The position numbers and the translations under genes were made by a program. DNA of 18,509 nt from Gammaproteobacteria bacterium (GTDB lineage Bacteria; Pseudomonadota; Gammaproteobacteria; UBA6429; Thiohalophilaceae). Below the pieces are notes generated by a model. The model saw only the letters and a list, made by a program, of their open reading frames with translations, made no database searches and had not been told where the DNA came from. The DNA lies in contig JAHEDA010000014.1 in NCBI GenBank assembly GCA_024641445.1, forward strand, positions 1-18,509, in the 5' to 3' direction. Shown here piece after piece: positions 1-5,743 of this stretch; position 1 is the stretch's first letter; each line of letters starts with the position of its first letter.

Positions 1-851
1 CGCTCGAATGCATCGAAGTCGGCCTCGATGAAGGGGCGCGTGATCTGGCGGGCACGATCCGAGCGGTAGTTCATAAAGATAACGACATCGCCGTCCTTGA
101 TATGTACGGCCTTGCTGCCTTTGGGCACGATGGTGGTGGCCTGGATGAACTCATCCGACTCATCGCGGGCGTAGGCCATTTCGAGCCCTTGCATGGCGGT
201 CTCGGCGGTGAAGTTGGCCTTGCCAGCGGTAATCAGGTCGTAAGCCTGCTGGATACGCGGCCAACGGTGATCGCGATCCATCGCGTAGTAGCGCCCAATG
301 AGGGAGGCGAAGCGGCCGCCCCCGATCTCTTTAAATTTTTCCTCCATTAAACGAATGGAAGACGCGGCACTCTTGGGTGCCGTATCACGACCGTCGAGGA
401 AGGCGTGGAGATAAACTTTTTTAGCGCCACCCTTCACGGCCATTTCGGCCATGGCGTGGATGTGCTCCTCGTGGCTGTGGACGCCACCCGGAGAGAGCAG
501 GCCGAGGATGTGCACCGCCTTGCCGGTATCCTTGGCCAGATTTACGGCATCGACCATGGTTTGATTAGTAAAAAAAGACCCCGTTTTGATGGAGCGGCTG
601 ACACGCGTGTATTCCTGGTAGACCACCCGTCCTGCGCCGAGATTCAGGTGACCGACCTCGGAATTACCCATTTGATCGGCGGGGAGCCCCACCTCTGCGC
701 CAGAGCCGCGGATGAGGGTATGGGGGTAGGTATTCCACAGGCGATCCCACACCGGTTTGTTCGCCGCGGCGATGGCATTGCCCTTAAGGTGTTCGGAGTA
801 ACCCCATCCATCGAGAACGATGAGGACCATCGGTCGAATATTGGCTGACAT
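1..851 (-). CDS. gpmI: 2,3-bisphosphoglycerate-independent phosphoglycerate mutase, N-terminal part (cut by left edge)
   Basis: This enzyme interconverts 3-phosphoglycerate and 2-phosphoglycerate in cytosolic glycolysis and gluconeogenesis, using two Mn2+ ions and a phosphoserine intermediate. The complement strand reads open from the ATG at 851 to the window edge, giving 283 codons of a family that is usually about 510 residues. Visible signatures are LDGWG at residues 13-17 (metal-binding Asp14), GNSEVGHLNLGAGR at 62-75 (Ser64 should be the phosphorylated nucleophile), FLDGRDTAPKSA, GRYYAMDRD and FMNYRSDRARQI. The C-terminal metal-binding part lies outside the window. No strong ribosome binding site is seen; a GAGG lies about 14 bases before the ATG. 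The gene is divergent from the ArsR-rhodanese-grxC cluster, the same arrangement as gpmM beside yibN in E. coli. Identification is secure from the motifs. Confidence 0.96.
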   Translation of the reverse strand, partial: MSANIRPMVLIVLDGWGYSEHLKGNAIAAANKPVWDRLWNTYPHTLIRGSGAEVGLPADQMGNSEVGHLNLGAGRVVYQEYTRVSRSIKTGSFFTNQTMVDAVNLAKDTGKAVHILGLLSPGGVHSHEEHIHAMAEMAVKGGAKKVYLHAFLDGRDTAPKSAASSIRLMEEKFKEIGGGRFASLIGRYYAMDRDHRWPRIQQAYDLITAGKANFTAETAMQGLEMAYARDESDEFIQATTIVPKGSKAVHIKDGDVVIFMNYRSDRARQITRPFIEADFDAFE

Positions 852-891
852 AGATCTTGTGATTTACCTCTATGTGGTGGAGACCATGCGT

Positions 892-906
892 TTAGACATA
901 GTCTAA
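892..906. repeat. Perfect palindrome TTAGAC-ata-GTCTAA
   Basis: A perfect inverted repeat with two 6-base arms and a 3-base centre lies between gpmI and the ArsR gene and overlaps the candidate gpmI -10 box. The size and symmetry suit an operator for a small dimeric repressor. The cognate protein is unknown; the ArsR protein encoded next door is one candidate. Confidence 0.5.
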
Positions 907-929
907 CTCATTCCATTTGTGCTCACCAA
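900..929 (-). promoter_or_regulatory. Candidate gpmI promoter
   Basis: On the minus strand TTGGTG (924-929) and TAGACT (900-905) are separated by 18 bases and lie about 50 bases before the gpmI ATG. Both hexamers match the sigma70 consensus only partly. The -10 element lies inside a perfect palindrome (892-906). Judged by eye, so moderate to low confidence. Confidence 0.35.
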
Positions 930-980
930 TTGACTCGGCACGATTGTGGCCCGCTAAAGTCGACCCTATGCCAAAAATCT

Positions 981-1007
981 GAGAGGACGGGTTATTTAAC
1001 CCTTCTC
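981..1007. repeat. Imperfect inverted repeat upstream of the ArsR promoter
   Basis: GGGTT (989-993) and AACCC (998-1002) flank a 4-base ATTT centre. The pairing extends outward through GAGAG (981-985) and TTCTC (1003-1007), with one G-T pair and a 3-base bulge. It lies just ahead of the TATAAT box, across the -35 region, and is followed by no T tract. An operator is therefore more likely than a terminator. Confidence 0.45.
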
Positions 1008-1023
1008 AAATGGTAGATTATTG

Positions 1024-1040
1024 TATAATGTTTTAATTAT
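1024..1040 (+). promoter_or_regulatory. Candidate ArsR-gene promoter (-10 TATAAT) with overlapping AT-rich operator
   Basis: A consensus TATAAT lies at 1024-1029; the -35 region is poor (TTCTCA at 1003-1008, 15-base spacing). ATAAT (1025-1029) and ATTAT (1036-1040) form an inverted repeat with a 6-base centre that covers the -10 box and the predicted transcription start. ArsR-family repressors commonly bind AT-rich palindromes over their own promoter, so self-repression is a reasonable inference. Confidence 0.45.
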
Positions 1041-1136
1041 AAACTAAATGTCATGGAGCGGGACTGCTTCATTTGTCCGAGCAAAAGTAGGGTATCTATG
1101 GGCTTACCACAGCAGCACAATCCGGAAGATTTCTGT

Positions 1137-1454
1137 ATGAATGCAACTACTACTGATGAGCTAATAACCCGTGATGAGGATATCGATCGCGCCTCACGTT
1201 CCTTGAAGGCCATGTCGCATCCATTACGCCTGAAGATACTCTGTACCCTTGGCCCTAATGAGGTCAGTGTGCAGGATATTGTCGAAAAGGTTGGGACCTC
1301 CCAAAGCAATATCTCGCAGCATCTCGCAATTTTGCGCGACAAGGGTATTTTATCTGCGCGCAAGGATGCCAATCGGGTCTACTACAAGGTTGGTGACTCG
1401 CGTACCCTGGCCTTGATCGGCATGATGCGCGAAGTGTTCTGCTCGGTAGATTAA
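1137..1454 (+). CDS. ArsR-family winged-helix repressor with BigR/SqrR-like dithiol pair
   Basis: Predicted DNA-binding repressor of 105 residues. A short N-terminal helix leads into KAMSHPLRLKILCTL, the ArsR helix-turn-helix (SVQDIVEKVGTSQSNISQHLAIL, recognition part near residues 54-66) and a wing ending VYYKV. Cys36 lies in the second helix and Cys102 in the last helix, 66 residues apart. As recalled, the sensing pairs in BigR (42/108) and SqrR (41/107) have the same spacing. The ELCVCD metal-site motif of classical ArsR/SmtB metal sensors is absent. This suggests a thiol or persulfide switch rather than a metal sensor, which fits the rhodanese and glutaredoxin downstream. The ATG at 1137 has GGAAG 8 bases upstream and gives the family-like length. 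In-frame ATGs at 1098 (AGGG 5 bases upstream) and 1053 would add 13 or 28 residues. The ligand is inferred. Confidence 0.88.
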   Translation: MNATTTDELITRDEDIDRASRSLKAMSHPLRLKILCTLGPNEVSVQDIVEKVGTSQSNISQHLAILRDKGILSARKDANRVYYKVGDSRTLALIGMMREVFCSVD

Positions 1455-1552
1455 TTCTCCGTCCACGCATTTGTTTCCCCGCGCTCTATATGCGGAGGAG
1501 TCCTGTTGTGTAAGGACGTCATTTCATTACTTCAGTAGCGGTATCTAAGACC

Positions 1553-1978
1553 ATGGCACAGTACATCGAGTTTGCAAGCAATCATCTCTATCTATTCCTG
1601 GCGCTGGCAGCACTATTGGTGATGTTGGTGATGAGTTTTCTGGGCGATCGGCTCCGCGGTTTTGAGAGCAGGACGCCGATTGAGGCCGTACAGCTTATCA
1701 ACCGTGAGGATGCATTGGTGCTGGATGTCCGCGAAGATAATGAATACAAGAGTGGGCACGTTGTGAATTCCCTGCATATTCCGCTGGGCTCACTGGCCGC
1801 ACGTATGAAAGAACTTGAAAAGTACAAGGCGCGCCCCATTGTAGTGGGGTGCCGTTCAGGCAACCGCTCCGGGCAGGCCTGTTCCACCTTGAAGAAACAA
1901 GGTTTCGACAAGGTCTACAACCTGCGCGGCGGTATCATGGCCTGGCAGAGTGACAATCTGCCTGTTAGTAAAGACTGA
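1553..1978 (+). CDS. yibN: Membrane-anchored rhodanese-like sulfurtransferase (YibN-like)
   Basis: The product has 141 residues. One hydrophobic helix at about residues 11-31 should anchor it in the inner membrane, and is followed by a single rhodanese domain (about 40-138). The active-site loop CRSGNR begins at Cys100, the residue that would carry the persulfide. VLDVRED (56-62) and GHVVNSLHIP are typical of the fold. Single-domain rhodaneses transfer sulfane sulfur, but the donor and acceptor here are not evident. The position before grxC and secB matches yibN in E. coli. It follows the ArsR gene after 98 bases with no clear terminator, so co-transcription and regulation by that repressor are plausible. 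The ribosome binding site is weak. Confidence 0.9.
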   Translation: MAQYIEFASNHLYLFLALAALLVMLVMSFLGDRLRGFESRTPIEAVQLINREDALVLDVREDNEYKSGHVVNSLHIPLGSLAARMKELEKYKARPIVVGCRSGNRSGQACSTLKKQGFDKVYNLRGGIMAWQSDNLPVSKD

Positions 1979-2001
1979 TCCCAGACGCACAGGGGTTTGC
2001 A

Positions 2002-2274
2002 ATGAGTAAGCAGGTAGTAATCTACACGACCGGTTTTTGTGGCTACTGTAGCCGCGCCAAGCGTTTGCTGGATAGCAAGGGCGTGAAGTACGAAGAGATC
2101 CGCATTGATCTACACCCGGAAAAGCGCGAGGAGATGCTCACGCGTAGTCGTGGTGGTTATACCGTACCTCAGATCTTCATCGAAGATTTTCATGTTGGCG
2201 GCTGCGACGACCTCTATGCGCTGGAGGGCAAGGGTCAGTTGAATCCGCAACTTGGTTTGGTCTCTGTGCCGTGA
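2002..2274 (+). CDS. grxC: Glutaredoxin 3
   Basis: A cytosolic dithiol glutaredoxin of 90 residues that would reduce disulfides and glutathionylated proteins with glutathione. The active site is C13-G-Y-C16; E. coli Grx3 has CPYC, so the Pro-to-Gly change may alter redox potential. TVPQIFI supplies the cis-proline and GGCDD the glutathione-binding turn. It is slightly longer than the E. coli protein (83). AGGGG lies 6 bases before the ATG. The gene starts 23 bases after the rhodanese stop, and its own stop overlaps the next start in GTGA, so it sits in an operon and is probably translationally coupled to the thioredoxin gene. Confidence 0.93.
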   Translation: MSKQVVIYTTGFCGYCSRAKRLLDSKGVKYEEIRIDLHPEKREEMLTRSRGGYTVPQIFIEDFHVGGCDDLYALEGKGQLNPQLGLVSVP

Positions 2275-2705
2275 GCGAGGGCAAGCACGTCGTCTGCCCG
2301 CACTGCGGTGGTATCAATCGTGTGCCGGAAGACAAGCTTGCCGCCGGTGGTAAGTGCGGTAAGTGTTCAAAACCGCTCTTTGTAGCCAAGCCGCTGGAAT
2401 TGACCCAGGCGAATTTTGATCGCCATATCACCCGTAGCGATATCCCGGTCCTGGTGGATTTTTGGGCCCCATGGTGCGGGCCCTGCAAGATGATGGCGCC
2501 AGTCTTTGCGCAGGCGGCACAGCAACTTGAACCACGCATGCGTCTGGCCAAGGTCAATACCGAGGCAGAACAGAATCTGGCCGTACAATTTGGTATTCGC
2601 AGTATCCCTTCACTCGTGGTGTTTCGGCAGGGGCGTGAGATTGCGCGCATGGCCGGTGCTATGGACCTGCAGAATCTCCTGGCATGGGCGCGTAAGTCAC
2701 TCTGA
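2271..2705 (+). CDS. trxC: Thioredoxin 2-like protein with N-terminal zinc ribbon
   Basis: A thiol-disulfide oxidoreductase of 144 residues. An N-terminal zinc ribbon (C9-P-H-C12 and C29-G-K-C32) precedes a complete thioredoxin domain with WCGPC at 68-72 and the cis-proline segment SIPSLVVF. This layout defines the TrxC type, which in E. coli is induced by oxidative stress. The start is the GTG at 2271, which overlaps the grxC stop by four bases (GTGA). This overlap fixes the start and places the full zinc ribbon in frame. trxC is not part of the corresponding E. coli cluster, so its place between grxC and secB strengthens the thiol-redox theme here. Identification is secure; the exact substrates are unknown. 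Confidence 0.93.
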   Translation: MSEGKHVVCPHCGGINRVPEDKLAAGGKCGKCSKPLFVAKPLELTQANFDRHITRSDIPVLVDFWAPWCGPCKMMAPVFAQAAQQLEPRMRLAKVNTEAEQNLAVQFGIRSIPSLVVFRQGREIARMAGAMDLQNLLAWARKSL

Positions 2706-2741
2706 TTTCATCAAAGCTTCATCGCCGCCCTGACGGGGTTT

Positions 2742-2750
2742 TGCTACCAT
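2742..2750 (+). promoter_or_regulatory. Candidate extended -10 promoter for secB-gpsA
   Basis: TGCTACCAT fits an extended -10 element (TG-n-TACCAT) in the 81-base gap before secB. No good -35 hexamer is seen at normal spacing. It would allow secB and gpsA to be expressed independently of the thiol-redox genes upstream. Confidence 0.3.
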
Positions 2751-2786
2751 AGCCCCCTCATTCGCTAAGACATACTGGAATCGTAC

Positions 2787-3272
2787 ATGACAGAGCAGGG
2801 CATATCGGCTGAGCCGACGCAACAGCAGTTTGCGATCGAAAAAATCTTCGTTAAAGACATCTCCTTCGAGTCACCAGCAGCACCCCAAGTCTTTACCCAG
2901 AAGTGGGAGCCGGAGGTCAATCTGCAACTCAATTCCAATGCCCGTGGTATTGGCGAGAATCACTTTGAGGTGATCCTGGGCTTGACCGTAACGGTGACCA
3001 ACGCTGGCCAGACGGCCTATCTGGCAGAGATTCAGCAGTGCGGGATCTTTGTAATGTCTGGCTTCCAACAGGAAGAGCTGGGTCCCATGCTGGGTAGCTT
3101 CTGTCCCAATATTCTCTTTCCTTATGGCCGAGAGGCCATCGCCGACATGAGTACGCGTGGTGGTTTCCCTCCTCTGCATCTTGCCCCGGTTAATTTCGAT
3201 GCCTTGTATGCACAGCATGTACAGCAGCAGACGCAAGAAAATACCGCTGCTGAATCCAGCGCCAAACACTAG
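2787..3272 (+). CDS. secB: Protein-export chaperone SecB
   Basis: A tetrameric cytosolic chaperone that keeps preproteins unfolded and hands them to SecA. The product has 161 residues (E. coli 155). It begins with a variable polar tail and then shows the SecB core: FAIEKIFVKDISFESPAAP, the WEPEVNLQLN strand, and the FCPNILFPYGREAI and GGFPPLHLAPVNFDALY segments that carry the hydrophobic client groove. The C-terminal tail (QQQTQENTAAESSAKH) is polar, as usual. The start has only a weak GGA-type ribosome binding site. It lies 18 bases before gpsA, the standard gammaproteobacterial pairing, so co-transcription is likely. Confidence 0.97.
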   Translation: MTEQGISAEPTQQQFAIEKIFVKDISFESPAAPQVFTQKWEPEVNLQLNSNARGIGENHFEVILGLTVTVTNAGQTAYLAEIQQCGIFVMSGFQQEELGPMLGSFCPNILFPYGREAIADMSTRGGFPPLHLAPVNFDALYAQHVQQQTQENTAAESSAKH

Positions 3273-3290
3273 TCGCCACGAGAACAATAT

Positions 3291-4301
3291 ATGCCCGTCC
3301 ATCACCATGACGCCACAGCCGTACTCGGCGCGGGTTCCTGGGGGTCGGCACTGGCGATTCTGTTGGCGCACAACGGTCACCCTACCGTCTTGTGGTCACA
3401 TCGACCCGAACACGTCGCTCAGATGCAGTCGCAAAGAGAGAATCGTGAGTACCTGGCCGATGTGCACTTCCCTGCTCGATTGACGATTGAGGCGGAGCTG
3501 CACAAGGCGTTGCAGGATACTCAGGACGTCCTGATCGCGGTACCGAGTCATGTCTTTCGCGAGACACTGTGTACGATCAAACCCTTCTTGAATGAAAGGC
3601 ATCGTGTCGCCTGGGCTAGCAAGGGTTTTGAGCCGGAGACGCACAAGTTGCTCGACCAGATGGCCCGAGAAGAACTACCAGGTACCATGCCGTTGGCGGT
3701 GATCTCCGGCCCAACGTTTGCTGGGGAGGTAGCGCGCGGCTTGCCCACTGCTGTGACGATTGCCGCGACACAACCGGTGTTCGCCACTCAACTCGCGGCC
3801 AAATTACATAATGAGACCTTTCGCGCCTATACCAGTGATGACATGGTGGGGGTGCAGATCGGTGGTGCAGTGAAAAATGTCCTCGCTATTGCGGCAGGGA
3901 TTGCCGACGGCCTGGGATTTGGTGCCAACAGTCGTGCCGCATTGATCACGCGTGGTCTGGTCGAGGTGATGCGTCTGGGTGTGACGCTCGGTGGGCAACG
4001 AGAAACTTTCATGGGTTTGGCGGGTCTGGGGGATCTAGTCTTGACCTGCACCGATAATCAATCGCGCAATCGTCGACTGGGCCTGGCCCTGGGTGAGGGG
4101 CGTGGCCTGCATGAGGCGGTGGAGGCGATTGGTCAGGTGGTTGAGGGTGTCGGCACGGCCAAGGAGGTCCATGAGCTTGCGCGTGAACTCAGTGTCGAGA
4201 TGCCGATCACGGAGCAGGTTTATAGCGTCCTGTATGAAGGCAAGTCGCCGCGCGAGGCCGTGCATGATCTGCTCACGCGTGAACTGAAACCCGAGCACTG
4301 A
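3291..4301 (+). CDS. gpsA: NAD(P)H-dependent glycerol-3-phosphate dehydrogenase
   Basis: Reduces dihydroxyacetone phosphate to sn-glycerol 3-phosphate, the backbone precursor for membrane phospholipids. The product has 336 residues (E. coli 339). The N-terminal Rossmann fold carries GAGSWGSALA at about residues 13-22. The central block includes ISGPTFAGEVARGLPTA, and the C-terminal helical domain has GGAVKNVLAIAAGIADGLGFG, with the conserved catalytic lysine in GAVKN, followed by GLAGLGDLVLTCT. The gene follows secB by 18 bases, as in E. coli. There, cysE and trmL come next on the same strand; here cysE is absent and trmL faces the opposite way. No strong terminator is seen after gpsA; a 5-base-pair hairpin at 4353-4367 lacks a T tract. 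Confidence 0.97.
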   Translation: MPVHHHDATAVLGAGSWGSALAILLAHNGHPTVLWSHRPEHVAQMQSQRENREYLADVHFPARLTIEAELHKALQDTQDVLIAVPSHVFRETLCTIKPFLNERHRVAWASKGFEPETHKLLDQMAREELPGTMPLAVISGPTFAGEVARGLPTAVTIAATQPVFATQLAAKLHNETFRAYTSDDMVGVQIGGAVKNVLAIAAGIADGLGFGANSRAALITRGLVEVMRLGVTLGGQRETFMGLAGLGDLVLTCTDNQSRNRRLGLALGEGRGLHEAVEAIGQVVEGVGTAKEVHELARELSVEMPITEQVYSVLYEGKSPREAVHDLLTRELKPEH

Positions 4302-4407
4302 TTAGATTGTTATCTCTGCCTGGGGTAAATGAGGATTTCGAGTTTGTTTACACTGCCGCCATGGCAGGCGCAGGAGTCCAATGCGGGAGAAATTGCCGTG
4401 TAGCTTT

Positions 4408-4884
4408 TCAGCAATCCGTTAGCGTTGCCCCCGGAAATCCCAGCTGACGCCACGCCTCATACACCACGATAGCAACGGTATTTGAAAGGTTTAGACTCCG
4501 GTTATCAGGCAGTAATGGCAGACGCAAGACCGACTCACTCCCCATCGCCTCGCGTATGGCCGCAGGCAGCCCACGCGTCTCCGGCCCAAACAGAAAGGCA
4601 TCGCCATCAGCGAAACTTACATCGAAGAATGTACGACGCCCGTGGGTTGATAGTGCGAACACGCGCGTTGGTGCAACACTGTGCAGGAATGTCTCCATGG
4701 ACGCGTGTTGTTGTACCTTGGCGTACTCGTGATAGTCGAGTCCTGCACGCCTCAGGCGTGCATCGTCCAGCTCAAACCCTAATGGATGAATCAAATGAAG
4801 CTGCGCGCCAGTGTTGGCACATAGGCGAATGATGTTACCGGTATTGGGAGGGATCTCGGGTTGATAGAGGGCGACGTGTAGCAT
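4408..4884 (-). CDS. trmL: tRNA (cytidine/uridine-2'-O-)-methyltransferase TrmL
   Basis: A SPOUT-class enzyme that methylates the 2'-OH of wobble base 34 in tRNA-Leu isoacceptors, using S-adenosylmethionine. The product has 158 residues (E. coli 157), just the minimal catalytic domain. Visible motifs are the N-terminal LYQPEIPPNTGNIIRLCANTG, the trefoil-knot LFGPETRGLP near residues 97-106, and LPLLPDNRSLNLSNTVAIVVYEAW near the C terminus, which forms the knot and S-adenosylmethionine site. It converges on gpsA and so is on its own transcript. The ATG at 4884 has no Shine-Dalgarno sequence, and a TACAAT lies only 6 bases before it, so the leader may be very short or absent. Confidence 0.95.
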   Translation of the reverse strand: MLHVALYQPEIPPNTGNIIRLCANTGAQLHLIHPLGFELDDARLRRAGLDYHEYAKVQQHASMETFLHSVAPTRVFALSTHGRRTFFDVSFADGDAFLFGPETRGLPAAIREAMGSESVLRLPLLPDNRSLNLSNTVAIVVYEAWRQLGFPGATLTDC

Positions 4885-4902
4885 AGCGAGATTGTACCGG
4901 CT

Positions 4903-4931
4903 CTAATACCCCTTCGCATACTGTAGGTAAA
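4903..4931 (-). promoter_or_regulatory. Candidate trmL promoter
   Basis: On the minus strand TTTACC (4926-4931) and TATTAG (4903-4908) are 17 bases apart, each matching 4 of 6 consensus bases. Transcription would start some 10-15 bases before the ATG. An alternative -10, TACAAT (4891-4896), lies 6 bases from the ATG without a good -35 and would give leaderless mRNA. Confidence 0.35.
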
Positions 4932-4963
4932 TCCTGACAACTGATTCATCACATCCCCTACAG
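4921..4963. repeat. Long-spaced inverted repeat CTGTAGG ... CCTACAG
   Basis: Perfect 7-base arms at 4921-4927 and 4957-4963 are separated by 29 bases in the divergent region between trmL and the first small gene. The left arm touches the candidate trmL -35. It could be a bipartite operator or a weak hairpin; chance occurrence cannot be excluded. Confidence 0.35.
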
Positions 4964-5034
4964 ACACAATTTCGTCAAAGTCATTACCATTTCGTTACGT
5001 TAAGTGAGTAGTGGGTAACAGGGAGCAGGGCGAC

Positions 5035-5262
5035 ATGGAGCGTTCACACCAGCAGTATCGGCAAGGAGAGAGTGGACGCATACCCGCACGTTCGGAGCGC
5101 TTCTTCCAGTCTGGGGACGAATGGTATTTCTCGATCCGTCGGGGGGTGGATCAGGGTCCCTACCTCAGTAAGGAAGGGGCGCGCCGTGCCCTGGCAGATT
5201 TTATCGACGAGGAGCAGACCTTTGAGGCCTCGTTGGCCTTTACCGGAGCGGTGTTTCAATAG
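5035..5262 (+). CDS. Small uncharacterised protein, paralogue 1 (possibly DUF6316-like)
   Basis: A 75-residue protein of unknown function with no signal peptide or membrane segment. Its core runs PARSERFF, EWYFSIRRG, DQGPY, ARRALADF. It shares about 21 of 43 core residues with the protein encoded at 5431-5646, so the two are paralogues. The W-Y/F, then G-P-Y/F and an alanine-rich helix recall GYF_2-type mini-domains, and the sequence resembles small gammaproteobacterial proteins filed as DUF6316; both links are from memory. The ATG at 5035 is preceded by GGAG and AGGG at suitable distances. An in-frame GTG at 5011 would add 8 residues and lacks such a site. The tail (TFEASLAFTGAVFQ) is not shared with the paralogue. 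The conserved pair argues for a real gene. Confidence 0.75.
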   Translation: MERSHQQYRQGESGRIPARSERFFQSGDEWYFSIRRGVDQGPYLSKEGARRALADFIDEEQTFEASLAFTGAVFQ

Positions 5263-5277
5263 GTTTATTGGCGGTTG

Positions 5278-5293
5278 GGCACACGGATGTGCC
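5278..5293 (+). terminator. Small hairpin after the first small gene, possible weak terminator
   Basis: GGCACA (5278-5283) and TGTGCC (5288-5293) form a perfect 6-base stem with a CGGA loop, 15 bases after the stop codon. Only a broken T stretch follows (GTTTCATATTGTT), so termination would be partial. It separates the two small paralogues. Confidence 0.35.
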
Positions 5294-5380
5294 GTTTCAT
5301 ATTGTTGGGTGGCGTGTTATTTAGTCCTAGGCCAACGCCGCTGCAAATCTATTCAATCTCATTAAATGTATTCAGTGAAG

Positions 5381-5408
5381 TTGAAATAATGCTTGTTACC
5401 CTTATTGT
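5381..5408 (+). promoter_or_regulatory. Candidate promoter of the second small gene
   Basis: TTGAAA (5381-5386) and TATTGT (5403-5408) are 16 bases apart in an AT-rich stretch 23 bases before the ATG at 5431. The match is moderate. Together with the hairpin upstream, it suggests that the two paralogues are transcribed separately. Confidence 0.35.
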
Positions 5409-5430
5409 ACAAAGATAAAACAACGGCGGT

Positions 5431-5646
5431 ATGGGTATGCACACGAGGCGATTTGGTGAGGTAGGTAGTAATGTCCCGGCACGGACGGAGCGCGTCTACC
5501 GTGTGAACAACGAGTGGTTTTTTTCAACCCGCCGCGGCGATGACCACGGCCCCTTTGATAATGAAGAGGCGGCCAAGCTGGCCCTGACCCATTTTTTGCG
5601 CGAGGCCCTGGAGGCTGAACGCGAGACCCTAAATACTACCCCATAA
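5431..5646 (+). CDS. Small uncharacterised protein, paralogue 2 (possibly DUF6316-like)
   Basis: A 71-residue cytosolic protein of unknown function and sister of the 5035-5262 product. Core segments NVPARTERVY, NEWFFSTRRGDDHGPF and AAKLALTHFL align without gaps to the paralogue. Conserved positions include P-A-R, E-R, E-W, F-S, R-R-G, D, G-P, A-L and F. The N terminus (MGMHTRRFGEVGS) and the acidic C terminus differ between the two. The pattern suggests a small beta-rich domain ending in a helix, perhaps a binding module, but no catalytic residues stand out. The ATG at 5431 has a weak GGCGG site; the ATG at 5437 is an alternative. The gene lies 97 bases before mnmG on the same strand, and nothing here ties it to tRNA modification. 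Confidence 0.75.
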   Translation: MGMHTRRFGEVGSNVPARTERVYRVNNEWFFSTRRGDDHGPFDNEEAAKLALTHFLREALEAERETLNTTP

Positions 5647-5679
5647 CCCACTTCAACTAATCCGATCCTCATCAAGGCA

Positions 5680-5708
5680 TGGTGAAGTTTTGCCCAGGCG
5701 CGTAAAAT
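5680..5708 (+). promoter_or_regulatory. Weak candidate promoter of mnmG-rsmG-parAB
   Basis: TAAAAT (5703-5708) is a fair -10 box; at 17-base spacing the -35 is only TGGTGA (5680-5685). It lies 35 bases before the mnmG ATG, the only AT-rich -10 in the 97-base gap. Confidence 0.28.
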
Positions 5709-5743
5709 AGCCTTTTTCACCAGTATCTTACGGGTCAATCCCC

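Noticed and set aside
102..848. Two plus-strand open frames of 82 and 147 codons
   Set aside because: They are antisense to gpmI, whose minus-strand translation carries all the family motifs; the plus-strand products resemble nothing.
4353..4367. Hairpin CTGCC-GCCAT-GGCAG between gpsA and trmL as a bidirectional terminator
   Set aside because: Only five base pairs and no T tract on either side.
5072..5365. 97-codon frame overlapping the first small gene
   Set aside because: It lies in a different frame from the paralogue-supported 5035-5262 gene and shows no recognisable sequence.
5263..5743. Possible replication origin upstream of mnmG, as in E. coli
   Set aside because: The two gaps contain AT-rich patches but no DnaA-box clusters, and the region holds a conserved small gene.
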